NCBI GenBank assembly: GCA_900547465.1
Contig: URHJ01000022.1
Coordinates: forward strand, 1-20,361
Length of the DNA: 20,361 nt
From: an uncultured Mycoplasmatota bacterium
Lineage (GTDB): Bacteria; Bacillota_I; Bacilli_A; RF39; UBA660
Direction: 5' to 3'
In this document: piece by piece, positions 7,370 to 14,818 of the stretch
How the letters are laid out: each line of letters starts with the position of its first letter
How positions within the stretch are numbered: position 1 is the first letter of the stretch
Made by a program: the position numbers and the translations under genes
Notes under the pieces: generated by a model
Told to the model about the DNA's origin: nothing
What the model saw: only the letters and a program-made list of their open reading frames with translations
Databases searched by the model: none

Positions 7370-7930
7370 ATGAATGACATTACGAAAAGAGCTTTAGCAG
7401 ATGCCTTTAAAAACTTAGCTAGTAAAAAAGATGTATCAGAAATAACAATTAAAGAAATTACTGATAAGTGTGGATTAAAAAGGCAAACTTTTTATAATCA
7501 TTTTAAAGATAAGTATGACCTTATCAAATGGATTTATTTAAACGAAGTAATTGTAAAAATAGAACATGATGATTGTTGGATAGAAAAATATCGTGATATA
7601 TTTAAGTATTTTTTAGATAACAAAGAAATGATTTTAAATATTTATAATTGTGAAGCACAGCATTACTTATTACATTTTATACTTAGGGAATCAAAGCCAA
7701 TTATTAAGAATGTAATAGATGAGAAAAGTAATAAATATAAGATTAAAGAAGAAGACAAAGATTTTTTATGTTTCTTTTATTCAGGTGCACTTGGGGCTTT
7801 AATAATTAATTGGATTGAAGTTGGTATGCCTAATAATGTTGATGAAATGATTGATAAAGTTAATCTAATATTAGACGGCAATATAAATAATTATATAAAA
7901 TTGACAAATAGATGCAAATGTCAAAAATAA
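7370..7930 (+). CDS. TetR/AcrR-family transcriptional regulator
   Basis: A 186-residue one-component regulator. The N-terminal helix-turn-helix covers about residues 25-46 (ITIKEITDKCGLKRQTFYNHF), with the TFYNHFKDK segment typical of the TetR recognition helix. The C-terminal part is helical; the segment ALGALIINWIEVGMP resembles the C-terminal domain of DhaS-like TetR proteins. ATG 7370 is chosen over an in-frame GTG at 7361 because that GTG belongs to the Shine-Dalgarno GAGGTGAT (7358-7365). It lies upstream of, and in the same direction as, oleate hydratase, with a terminator and a promoter between. It may sense a fatty acid or related lipid and control that gene, which is inferred from position. 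Unusually for the family, it ends in a Cys-containing basic tail (RCKCQK). Confidence 0.9.
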   Translation: MNDITKRALADAFKNLASKKDVSEITIKEITDKCGLKRQTFYNHFKDKYDLIKWIYLNEVIVKIEHDDCWIEKYRDIFKYFLDNKEMILNIYNCEAQHYLLHFILRESKPIIKNVIDEKSNKYKIKEEDKDFLCFFYSGALGALIINWIEVGMPNNVDEMIDKVNLILDGNINNYIKLTNRCKCQK

Positions 7931-7947
7931 TGACATTTGTTTTTTTG
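7915..7947 (+). terminator. Rho-independent terminator of the TetR-family gene
   Basis: A perfect 9-bp stem CAAATGTCA/TGACATTTG (7915-7923 and 7931-7939) with a 7-nt loop is followed by seven T residues. The stop codon TAA (7928-7930) is in the loop, and the last codons of the gene form the 5' arm. Confidence 0.92.
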
Positions 7948-7951
7948 TGCT

Positions 7952-7987
7952 TTTTACTAGACTTTCGTTTATTTGTAAAATTATAAT
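7952..7987 (+). promoter_or_regulatory. Promoter of oleate hydratase with a possible operator
   Basis: TAGACT (7958-7963), an 18-bp spacer and TATAAT (7982-7987). The inverted repeat TTTTAC (7952-7957) and GTAAAA (7975-7980), 17 bp apart, encloses the -35 and most of the spacer, where a repressor would block RNA polymerase. The promoter call is fair; the operator is speculative because TetR operators are often more compact. Confidence 0.5.
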
Positions 7988-8019
7988 GTAATACATAATA
8001 AATGATTGGAGGTATAAAA

Positions 8020-9798
8020 ATGTATTATTCAAGTGGAAACTATGAGGCGTTTGCGACAGCTTCTAAACCTGATGGAATTGATAATAAAAAAGCGTATATT
8101 GTAGGAAGTGGTCTTGCTGGTCTTTCTGCGGCTTGCTTTTTGATTAGAGATGCTCAAATGCCTGGTAAAAACATTACAATATTTGAACATTTACCTATTG
8201 CTGGTGGTTCATGTGATGGTATTTTTGATAAAAACAGAGGTTATATAATGAGAGGTGGACGAGAAATGGATAACCATTTCGAGTGCATGTGGGATTTATT
8301 CAAATCTATCCCTTCTATTGATAATCCTGGTGAAACTATATTTTCAGAGTATTATAAGGTAAATAAAGAAGATCCTAACTACTCATTATGTAGAGTTACA
8401 GAATGTCAAGGAAGGGATGCTCATACTGATAAAAAATATGGAATGAATAAAAAAGCTGAAAAGGAATTACTACATCTATTTATGGCAACTGACGAGGAAC
8501 TTGCGGACAAAACTATTGATGATTTATTTAGTGAAGACTTTTATAAGACTAATTTTTGGATTTATTGGCAAACAATGTTTGCATTTGAAAAATGGCATAG
8601 TGCTTTGGAAATGAAATTATATTTACAAAGATATATTCATCATATAGATGGATTACCTGATTTAAGTGCTTTGAGATTTACTAGATATAATCAATATGAG
8701 TCTATGATATTACCACTATGTAAATATATTAAAGATGCTGGTGCAAAAATAATATTTGATACAACTGTAACTAATGTTGTTTGTGATTGTAGTAATGGTA
8801 AAAAATTAGCTAAGAGTATTGAGTATACTGAAAAAGGTGAAGAAAAAACAATTGCATTGAGTGAAAATGATTTAGTATTTATTACTAATGGTTGTCAAGG
8901 AGATGAGAGTGCATATGGTGATCAAACTCATGCTCCTGAAGTTAAGATAAAAAATGGTGAAGGTCCATCAATTGAGTTATGGAAAAATTTAGCTAAACAA
9001 GATAAAGATTTTGGTCACCCTGAAAAGTTTTTCAAAGATATTAAAGAAACAAGTTGGGAATCTTGGACTGTTGAAACTTCTAACAAACAGATATTGGAGG
9101 CTATTGAAAAAATTTGCCATAGAGATCCCCTATCTGGTAAAGTCGTTACTGGAGGAATTGTTACTTGTAAGGACTCTTCTTGGTTAATTAGTTGGACTAT
9201 TAATCGTCAAGGACAATTTAAAGATCAGAAAAAAGATGATTGTCTAATCTGGATTTATGGTCTAAATTGTTGGAATGATAAAGGTAACTTTATTGAAAAG
9301 CCTTTATATAAATGTAGTGGAATTGAATTAGCAGCAGAATGGTTATATCATATTGGAATTCCTAAACAAGATATTATGACTTTAGCAGAAAAGGAATGTA
9401 ATACTACACCTTGTATGATGCCATATGTCACTTCTTTCTTTGAACCAAGAAAATATGGTGATAGACCTCTTGTTGTACCAAAGGGTTCTGTTAATATTGC
9501 ATTCATGGGACAATATGCTGAAACTCCAAGAGATACTGTATTTACTACAGAATATTCTATACGTACAGCAATGGAAGCTGTCTATACTTTATGCAATATT
9601 GATCGTGGAGTACCTGAAGTTTGGGGAAGTGTTTATGATGTTAGAGATTTAATTAAGGCTACTGTAAAGCTAAATGATGGGAAAAAGCTAACTGAAATGG
9701 ATTTAAGTTTTGAAGAAAGATTAGCTTTAAAAGCAGTACTAAAAAAAGTACGTGGTACTGAAATAGAAAAATTATTAAAAGATTGTGATGCAATTTAA
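8020..9798 (+). CDS. ohyA: Oleate hydratase (FAD-dependent fatty acid double-bond hydratase)
   Basis: This enzyme adds water to the cis-9 double bond of unsaturated fatty acids, turning oleate to 10-hydroxystearate; the family was once called myosin-cross-reactive antigen. It needs FAD, works at the inner face of the membrane, and in Gram-positive bacteria detoxifies host or dietary unsaturated fatty acids. The 592 residues match the family length. Visible are the dinucleotide-binding GSGLAG (29-34), the conserved RGGREMDNHFECMWD (78-92) with catalytic Glu82, and Tyr201, both at the same positions as in the Staphylococcus aureus enzyme. Near the C-terminus PYVTSFFEPRKYGDRP and MGQYAETPRDTVFTTEYS are also family hallmarks. 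ATG 8020 follows GGAGG (8008-8012). A coiled-coil protein gene follows after 49 bp and is probably co-transcribed. Confidence 0.97.
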   Translation: MYYSSGNYEAFATASKPDGIDNKKAYIVGSGLAGLSAACFLIRDAQMPGKNITIFEHLPIAGGSCDGIFDKNRGYIMRGGREMDNHFECMWDLFKSIPSIDNPGETIFSEYYKVNKEDPNYSLCRVTECQGRDAHTDKKYGMNKKAEKELLHLFMATDEELADKTIDDLFSEDFYKTNFWIYWQTMFAFEKWHSALEMKLYLQRYIHHIDGLPDLSALRFTRYNQYESMILPLCKYIKDAGAKIIFDTTVTNVVCDCSNGKKLAKSIEYTEKGEEKTIALSENDLVFITNGCQGDESAYGDQTHAPEVKIKNGEGPSIELWKNLAKQDKDFGHPEKFFKDIKETSWESWTVETSNKQILEAIEKICHRDPLSGKVVTGGIVTCKDSSWLISWTINRQGQFKDQKKDDCLIWIYGLNCWNDKGNFIEKPLYKCSGIELAAEWLYHIGIPKQDIMTLAEKECNTTPCMMPYVTSFFEPRKYGDRPLVVPKGSVNIAFMGQYAETPRDTVFTTEYSIRTAMEAVYTLCNIDRGVPEVWGSVYDVRDLIKATVKLNDGKKLTEMDLSFEERLALKAVLKKVRGTEIEKLLKDCDAI

Positions 9799-9847
9799 AT
9801 ATAAATAAATATATTTAATTTATACTAAGGATGATAGGAAGATATAT

Positions 9848-10279
9848 ATGAATGAAAAAGAAAGATTAGAAAAAATTAATAAAATTAATGATGAGTTTAA
9901 TAAAATTAATGAAAAGTTAAAAGATTCTACTGATACAGTTATTATTAAGGGAATGTATGTTAAAGATGACTTAGAAGATAAAATAGAAAGTGCAAAGAGT
10001 AATTTAAATACAGCTAAGAAAAACTTAGAAAAGAAACAGGGCGATGATAAAAGATTATTTGCTAAACACTTAAATAAAATTCAAGAAAATATTAATGAAG
10101 CTAAGGCTAAGTTGGAAGATAAAAAAGAATCTAGAAATAAGGAAAAACTAGAAAAATATATTGATGATAGATTGGAATATACATCAGATTGTATTGCTCT
10201 TGCTTTAGTTGCAGTAGATGAAGCTAAACTTTCATTTTTAGAAGCTTTAGAAGCTCAAGCTGAATATGATGAATTATAA
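9848..10279 (+). CDS. Lysine/glutamate-rich coiled-coil protein, co-transcribed with oleate hydratase
   Basis: A 143-residue soluble protein with no signal or membrane segment. Most of it (about residues 1-110) is Lys/Glu/Asn-rich and should be helical coiled coil; the last part (LALVAVDEAKLSFLEALEAQAEYDEL) is a more hydrophobic, Ala-rich amphipathic helix. No family is recognised. It follows oleate hydratase by 49 bp, with AGGAAGAT as Shine-Dalgarno and no terminator between, and a strong terminator comes after it, so the two genes look like one operon. A partner, scaffold or membrane-surface role for the hydratase is possible but only inferred. Confidence 0.8.
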   Translation: MNEKERLEKINKINDEFNKINEKLKDSTDTVIIKGMYVKDDLEDKIESAKSNLNTAKKNLEKKQGDDKRLFAKHLNKIQENINEAKAKLEDKKESRNKEKLEKYIDDRLEYTSDCIALALVAVDEAKLSFLEALEAQAEYDEL

Positions 10280-10303
10280 AAATCTATCCTTTATAATATA
10301 AAG

Positions 10304-10329
10304 AAACCTCTGAGATACCAGAGGTTTTT
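10304..10329. terminator. Bidirectional terminator between convergent genes
   Basis: A perfect 9-bp stem AAACCTCTG/CAGAGGTTT (10304-10312 and 10319-10327) with a 6-nt loop. On the plus strand it is followed by TTTTTA and ends the oleate hydratase operon. On the minus strand it is preceded by the stop codon of the 108-residue gene (10335-10337) and followed by TTTCTTTATA, so it can serve both directions. Confidence 0.9.
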
Positions 10330-10334
10330 ACATG

Positions 10335-10661
10335 TTATTTAATAATAGGTTTATTATTTATTTTCTTTAATACTTTTTTATGTTCTTTTACTAGTTTGTA
10401 TGCTTCACTGCTTTCAGAACTTTTTTTAGCACTTCTTCTTTTTAATCCTAATCTATTGTAAAATTCAGATAACGGCATACAACCTAATACTTCTGATTTT
10501 CCATATCCAGAGTTTATACAATAAGAATCATTAGTACCAACGTCATAAAAAGTATCACCTTTTTTAGTACATAGATAGTAATTGGTTGATCCCATTTTCA
10601 TTGTTAAAGAAAATGTTTCTGGTATTAATACTTCTACTAAATAGTAGCCATCATATTTCAT
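10335..10661 (-). CDS. Hypothetical protein, 108 residues
   Basis: A small soluble protein with no signal peptide or membrane segment. The first two-thirds look like a compact beta-rich domain (KYDGYYLVEVLIPETFSLTMKMGS..YYLCTKKGDTFYDVGT) with three Cys (including YYLC and LGC), followed by a very basic, Ser/Lys-rich tail that could bind nucleic acid or acidic partners. No family is recognised. ATG 10661 is used because the in-frame GTG at 10670 is part of the Shine-Dalgarno AGAGGTGAT. A separate promoter precedes it, so it is probably monocistronic. Confidence 0.7.
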   Translation of the reverse strand: MKYDGYYLVEVLIPETFSLTMKMGSTNYYLCTKKGDTFYDVGTNDSYCINSGYGKSEVLGCMPLSEFYNRLGLKRRSAKKSSESSEAYKLVKEHKKVLKKINNKPIIK

Positions 10662-10686
10662 TAAAATCACCTCTTATTGGTAATAT

Positions 10687-10715
10687 ATGTTAGCACATTA
10701 CAACTTTAAAATCAA
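10687..10715 (-). promoter_or_regulatory. Promoter of the 108-residue protein gene
   Basis: On the minus strand TTGATT (10710-10715), a 17-bp spacer and extended -10 TGC-TAACAT (10687-10692), just downstream of the terminator of the preceding small gene. Confidence 0.55.
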
Positions 10716-10716
10716 T

Positions 10717-10748
10717 AAAAAATAAAGAGACTAGCAATTAGTCCCTTT
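10717..10748 (-). terminator. Terminator of the 48-residue membrane peptide gene
   Basis: A 10-bp stem with one G-U pair (10739-10748 with 10724-10733), a 5-nt loop and a following ATTTTTT on the minus strand. It starts directly after the stop codon at 10750-10752. Confidence 0.85.
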
Positions 10749-10749
10749 T

Positions 10750-10896
10750 TTAGTTATAGTTTCCTCTAGAGTTGAATCCTCCAAATATGAAGAATATAAT
10801 AAATAATATTATAATTATCCATAACCAACTAGAGCCAAAACCATCGTTGTTGTATCCCTGATTATAACATACGGGATATCCATATCCATAATACAT
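10750..10896 (-). CDS. YjcZ-like small membrane peptide, 48 residues
   Basis: A short gene with every element of a real one: Shine-Dalgarno GAAGGGGGAAA (about 10904-10914), ATG 10896, 48 codons, TAA and an immediate terminator. The peptide starts with a Tyr/Gly/Asn-rich segment (MYYGYGYPVCYNQGYNNDGFG), continues with one strongly hydrophobic helix (about residues 23-40, WLWIIIIILFIIFFIFGG) and ends in NSRGNYN. This architecture, an aromatic/glycine-rich N-terminus followed by one membrane helix, resembles the YjcZ/sporulation-associated small proteins of Bacillus, whose function is poorly known. The helix here is longer and bulkier than in those proteins, so the relation is tentative. A terminator separates it from the upstream gene. 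Confidence 0.75.
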   Translation of the reverse strand: MYYGYGYPVCYNQGYNNDGFGSSWLWIIIILFIIFFIFGGFNSRGNYN

Positions 10897-10927
10897 AGAT
10901 TAATTTCCCCCTTCACTATATTATATT

Positions 10928-10960
10928 AAAAAAAAGGATAATCTACTATAATAGATATCC
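10928..10960 (-). terminator. Terminator of the membrane-anchored protein gene after aspS
   Basis: Arms 10952-10960 (GGATATCTA on the minus strand) and 10936-10945 pair over 9 bp with a single bulged base and a 6-nt loop, followed by an eight-T run. It probably ends the gatCAB-aspS transcript. Confidence 0.85.
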
Positions 10961-10966
10961 ATATTT

Positions 10967-11623
10967 TTAACCTCTAATATAATCTTTGGAAATTGTAATA
11001 ACTGGTCTTAATGGTAACAATTCTTCAGCTGTTACTTCTGATAATTTTCCAGCTTCTAATTCATCATGTTTACCTATACATAGTGGAAGATTATTGGAGG
11101 ATGTTGAACCAATAACTGTTTTTTCAGTGTATAACCAATCTACATTTTCTATAGTTGTGTCTAATTCGATTGTATTTAATCCAGTAATATTCTTAATATC
11201 TTCAGTATTTATTAATCTTACTTCTTTTATATCTGTTGATAAAGCACTTAAATTATCTTTTAATATCTTCATATAAGTTGTATTTAAAAAGTTATCAATT
11301 TCATCTTTTTTTAGTTCTGTATCAATCTTATCATCTTTTAATAAGGTCACATTTTCTTCACTTGTTGACGTATCTTTTATAACGTGCCAACTACTAGAAT
11401 CTATTAAAGTAACTTGATCACCGATTTTATAACTTTTATATACAACGGAATTATCATCAACAGATGTATCTTTCTTTTGTTCAACAACAGTATCATCATT
11501 ATTTTCTTTACCACTTGGTTTCTTTATAATATGATCTGTTATAGCCATAATTGAAATTAATATAATTACAGCAACTAATACAATAATCAAGGTTAAATTA
11601 GTTCTGTTTTGATCATTTTCCAT
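10967..11623 (-). CDS. Membrane-anchored extracytoplasmic protein, DUF6273-like
   Basis: A 218-residue protein with a short polar N-terminus (MENDQNRTN), one membrane helix (about residues 9-28) and a long Asp/Lys/Ser-rich linker, then a domain from about residue 65. The domain's features, YKIGDQVTLIDSSSWHVI, a central LINTEDI, NVDWLYTEK and a final LRPVITISKDY, resemble the DUF6273-type domains of secreted Bacillota proteins. The helix is not followed by a cleavage site, so the protein should stay anchored facing outwards. It starts 17 bp after the aspS stop codon with Shine-Dalgarno AAGGTAAGGA and no terminator between, so it belongs to the T-box-controlled operon, which is odd for a surface protein. 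Confidence 0.75.
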   Translation of the reverse strand: MENDQNRTNLTLIIVLVAVIILISIMAITDHIIKKPSGKENNDDTVVEQKKDTSVDDNSVVYKSYKIGDQVTLIDSSSWHVIKDTSTSEENVTLLKDDKIDTELKKDEIDNFLNTTYMKILKDNLSALSTDIKEVRLINTEDIKNITGLNTIELDTTIENVDWLYTEKTVIGSTSSNNLPLCIGKHDELEAGKLSEVTAEELLPLRPVITISKDYIRG

Positions 11624-11640
11624 ATATATTCCTTACCTTT

Positions 11641-13386
11641 TTATCTTATTTTGATATGAGCTTCACGTAATTGTAATTCACTAACTTCACCAGGTGCTTG
11701 CATTAATTGGTCTGCTCCACTAGCATTTAATGGGAACGCTACTGTTTCACGAATATTATCTTCATCTAAAAGTAACATTAACATTCTATCAATTCCGGGT
11801 GCCATACCTGCATGAGGTGGAGCACCATACTTGAATGCTTCATATAAAGCTTTAAATCTTTTTTCAATTTCACTTTCTTCATATCCAGCAATTTCAAAGG
11901 CTTTTTTCATAATTTCTGTATCATGATTTCTTACTGCTCCACTAGACATTTCAATACCATTACATACAAAGTCGAATTGGTAAGCTAAAATATCTTCTGG
12001 ATTTTTGGTAGTTAAATCTTTCATACCACCTTGAGGCATACTAAATGGATTGTGTGTAAAGATATATTTGTCTTCTTCTTCACTCCATTCATACATTGGG
12101 AAATCTTTTACAATACAGAATTTATATTCATCTTTATTAATTAAATCTAATTTTCTTCCTAATTCATCACGGATTTGCCCTGCAAATTTATAAGCATTTT
12201 TACGATCTGCTATAAAGAAGATAACACTTTGTGGTTTTAAATTACCAACTTTAATTAAATCTTCTCTCTCATCATCAGTTAAAAATTTATCAATAGGTCC
12301 AACAAAAGACATATCATCATTAACTTTGAAATATCCAACACCAGCACTCATTCCAATGCTTTTTGCGAAATCACCTAATTCATTAAACCAAGAGTTTGAT
12401 TTTGAAGCAATATCTTCAACAACAATACCTTTTACTGGTACTCCTCTGAATGGACGGAATGTTGTTTCTTCAAATACATCTGTTAAATCTATAATTTCAA
12501 GGGGATTTCTTAAATCTGGTTTATCAGTGCCAAAACGTTCCATAGATTCTTTATAAGACAAGCGAACAAATGGATCTTCATCTAATTTAGTTTTTCCAAA
12601 TTCGTTGAATACACTTCTGAATACATATTCTCCTAATTTTAAAACATCTTCTTCTTCAGCAAATGCCATTTCAAAATCTAATTGATAGAATTCTCCATAA
12701 AGTCTATCACTTCTAGCATCTTCATCTCTGAAACATGGTGCAATTTGGAAATATTTATCAAAACCACCACACATTAATAATTGTTTAAATTGTTGTGGAG
12801 CTTGAGGTAGAGCATAAAACTTACCATGGTATTTACGAGATGGAACAATAAAATCTCTTGCTCCTTCTGGTGATGATGCAGTTATAATTGGAGTTTGTAA
12901 TTCTAAGAACCCTTCTTCTTTCATTATCTTTCTTAAAAAATCAAATACTCTACTTCTAAAGATAATATTATTCTTAACTTTTGGATTTCTTAAATCTAGG
13001 TAACGATATTTTAATCTAACATCTTCTGATACATCCATAGAAGTCATAACTTCAAATGGTAAAACATTTTTACTTTTACCTAAAACTTCTAAGCTATCTA
13101 CTAAAAGTTCAATAGTTCCTGTTTCAATATGATCATTGTAATCATCTTCATCACGTTTTCTAATGGTACCACTTAGAGTAATACTAGATTCACGTGTAAT
13201 ACCATCAAAAATAGAATCATCATTACTAACTGTTTGGATAACTCCAGTCATATCTCTAATATCAACAAAGATTACTCCACCATGGTCTCTAATATTTTCA
13301 ACCCATCCAGCTATTTTTACACTTTCTCCTACTTCTTTTTCTCCGATTGTTCCACACATATGTGTTCTGTACTTATTATTAAGCAT
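11641..13386 (-). CDS. aspS: Aspartyl-tRNA synthetase, probably non-discriminating (Asp/Asn)
   Basis: A class IIb synthetase of 581 residues, bacterial type. The N-terminal OB-fold anticodon-binding domain (GWVENIRDHGGVIFVDIRD, 27-45) is followed by motif 1, by motif 2 (FRDEDARSDRLYGEFYQLDFEM), by a short GAD insertion and by motif 3 (GMAPGIDRMLML). His35 in IRDHGG aligns with the His (position 31 in Pseudomonas aeruginosa) that marks AspRS able to charge tRNA(Asn) as well as tRNA(Asp); discriminating enzymes such as that of E. coli have Leu there. In an operon with gatCAB this predicts formation of Asp-tRNA(Asn) as the substrate for amidation. The start overlaps the gatB stop by 8 nt with AGAGGA as Shine-Dalgarno. 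Confidence 0.95.
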   Translation of the reverse strand: MLNNKYRTHMCGTIGEKEVGESVKIAGWVENIRDHGGVIFVDIRDMTGVIQTVSNDDSIFDGITRESSITLSGTIRKRDEDDYNDHIETGTIELLVDSLEVLGKSKNVLPFEVMTSMDVSEDVRLKYRYLDLRNPKVKNNIIFRSRVFDFLRKIMKEEGFLELQTPIITASSPEGARDFIVPSRKYHGKFYALPQAPQQFKQLLMCGGFDKYFQIAPCFRDEDARSDRLYGEFYQLDFEMAFAEEEDVLKLGEYVFRSVFNEFGKTKLDEDPFVRLSYKESMERFGTDKPDLRNPLEIIDLTDVFEETTFRPFRGVPVKGIVVEDIASKSNSWFNELGDFAKSIGMSAGVGYFKVNDDMSFVGPIDKFLTDDEREDLIKVGNLKPQSVIFFIADRKNAYKFAGQIRDELGRKLDLINKDEYKFCIVKDFPMYEWSEEEDKYIFTHNPFSMPQGGMKDLTTKNPEDILAYQFDFVCNGIEMSSGAVRNHDTEIMKKAFEIAGYEESEIEKRFKALYEAFKYGAPPHAGMAPGIDRMLMLLLDEDNIRETVAFPLNASGADQLMQAPGEVSELQLREAHIKIR

Positions 13387-14818
13387 TATTTTTCCTCTTT
13401 TCTAATTCTTGTTTAATTATTTCTAACGATTTGTTTGGATTAGCTTGACGATTAGATCTTTTCATAGTTTGACCTATAAAGAAATTAATTATCGCCTTAT
13501 TATCATCTTCAACATATTGTCTTACTTGTTCAGGATTTTCATCCATTAATCCACTAATTAAGGTTAATAGTTCACTTTCATCATTTATTTGATGTAAGTT
13601 TTCACGTTTTACGATTTCCATTGGATCTGTTTTTTCTTCAATTGCTTTATATAAAAGTTTTTTACCATGATCCAAGCTCATATCACCTTTATGAACTAAA
13701 TCAATTACACCACTTAGCATTTTAGGTGTTATAAATAGCTCTTTAATATCTATTTCTAACTTCTTAATGGTTGAAAGAATTGCTGTCGTTACAAAGTTAA
13801 CACTTAATTCTACATCAGATCCATATGATAATACTTCTTCAAAGTAATCAGATGTTTCTCTATTTGCTGATAATACTCCAGCATCATATTCTGATAATCC
13901 ATATTTTTCAATATATTTATTATATCTTTCTAATTTTAATTCTGGAAGACTATCCTTCAAAGATTTCAAATATTCATCACTAAGTGGTACTGGTGGAATA
14001 TTTGGTTCAACGAAATATTTATAATCAACAGCATCAACTTTTTCTCTCATTGCGTAAGTTTTACCATCTTCAGCAATACGACGAGTTTCTTGAACAATTT
14101 TTTCACCTTTATCTAAAAGTTCAGATTGTCTTTTAATTTCATATTCGATTGCTTCCCTAACACTATTGAAAGCATTAATATTTTTCATTTCAACTTTTGT
14201 ACCAAGTTTATCTGAACCTTCTTCCATTAAAGAAATGTTAACGTCACATCTCATTTGACCTTTGTTACTACGAGCTTCACTTACTCCTAAAAAGATAAAT
14301 ACATCTCTTAATTCTTCTAGGAATCTAACTGCTTCATCTGCACTTTCCATACAAGGTTCTGTAACTATTTCCATTAGAGGAATACCACTTCTATTATAGT
14401 CTATTAAAGAATAGGTATTTCTATGTTCTAGAGATGCTGTATCTTCTTCTAGATGTAATTGATGGATATAAACCCTTTTTAATTTTCCATTTACTAAAAC
14501 ATCTAAATAACCATTTCTTCCCATTGGTTTAGTAACTTGAGTAATTTGATAACCCTTAGGTAGATCTGGATAAAAATAGTTTTTACGATCAAACATAACT
14601 TCATCTGGATTAGTACAATTAAGTGCCATTGCAGTAAGTAAGGCACGTCTTACAGCTTCTTCATTAACAACAGGTAAAATTCCAGGTAATCCTAAATCAA
14701 CTGTTGCGACATTTTCATTTGGAATATTTGAAAATGTATTTAGTGCTGGTGAAAAGTTTTTTGATTTTGTTTCAAGTTCACAGTGAACTTCTAGTCCAAT
14801 AACAACTTTGTATTTCAT
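13379..14818 (-). CDS. gatB: Asp-tRNA(Asn)/Glu-tRNA(Gln) amidotransferase subunit B
   Basis: GatB is the kinase-like subunit of GatCAB. It binds the mischarged tRNA, uses ATP to activate the Asp or Glu side chain, and receives ammonia from GatA. Typical motifs are the N-terminal VVIGLEVHCELETKSKNFSP, DLGLPGILPVVN, DRKNYFYPDLPKGYQITQ, RCDVNIS and EMKNINAF. The C-terminal YqeY-like tRNA-binding part ends with MKRSNRQANPNKSLEIIKQEL, in which the tail (about 479 residues in all) keeps the conserved QANP. Its ATG shares one base with the gatA stop codon (14818), a TAATG junction that implies translational coupling, and its end overlaps aspS by 8 nt. Confidence 0.97.
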   Translation of the reverse strand: MKYKVVIGLEVHCELETKSKNFSPALNTFSNIPNENVATVDLGLPGILPVVNEEAVRRALLTAMALNCTNPDEVMFDRKNYFYPDLPKGYQITQVTKPMGRNGYLDVLVNGKLKRVYIHQLHLEEDTASLEHRNTYSLIDYNRSGIPLMEIVTEPCMESADEAVRFLEELRDVFIFLGVSEARSNKGQMRCDVNISLMEEGSDKLGTKVEMKNINAFNSVREAIEYEIKRQSELLDKGEKIVQETRRIAEDGKTYAMREKVDAVDYKYFVEPNIPPVPLSDEYLKSLKDSLPELKLERYNKYIEKYGLSEYDAGVLSANRETSDYFEEVLSYGSDVELSVNFVTTAILSTIKKLEIDIKELFITPKMLSGVIDLVHKGDMSLDHGKKLLYKAIEEKTDPMEIVKRENLHQINDESELLTLISGLMDENPEQVRQYVEDDNKAIINFFIGQTMKRSNRQANPNKSLEIIKQELEKRKNNA

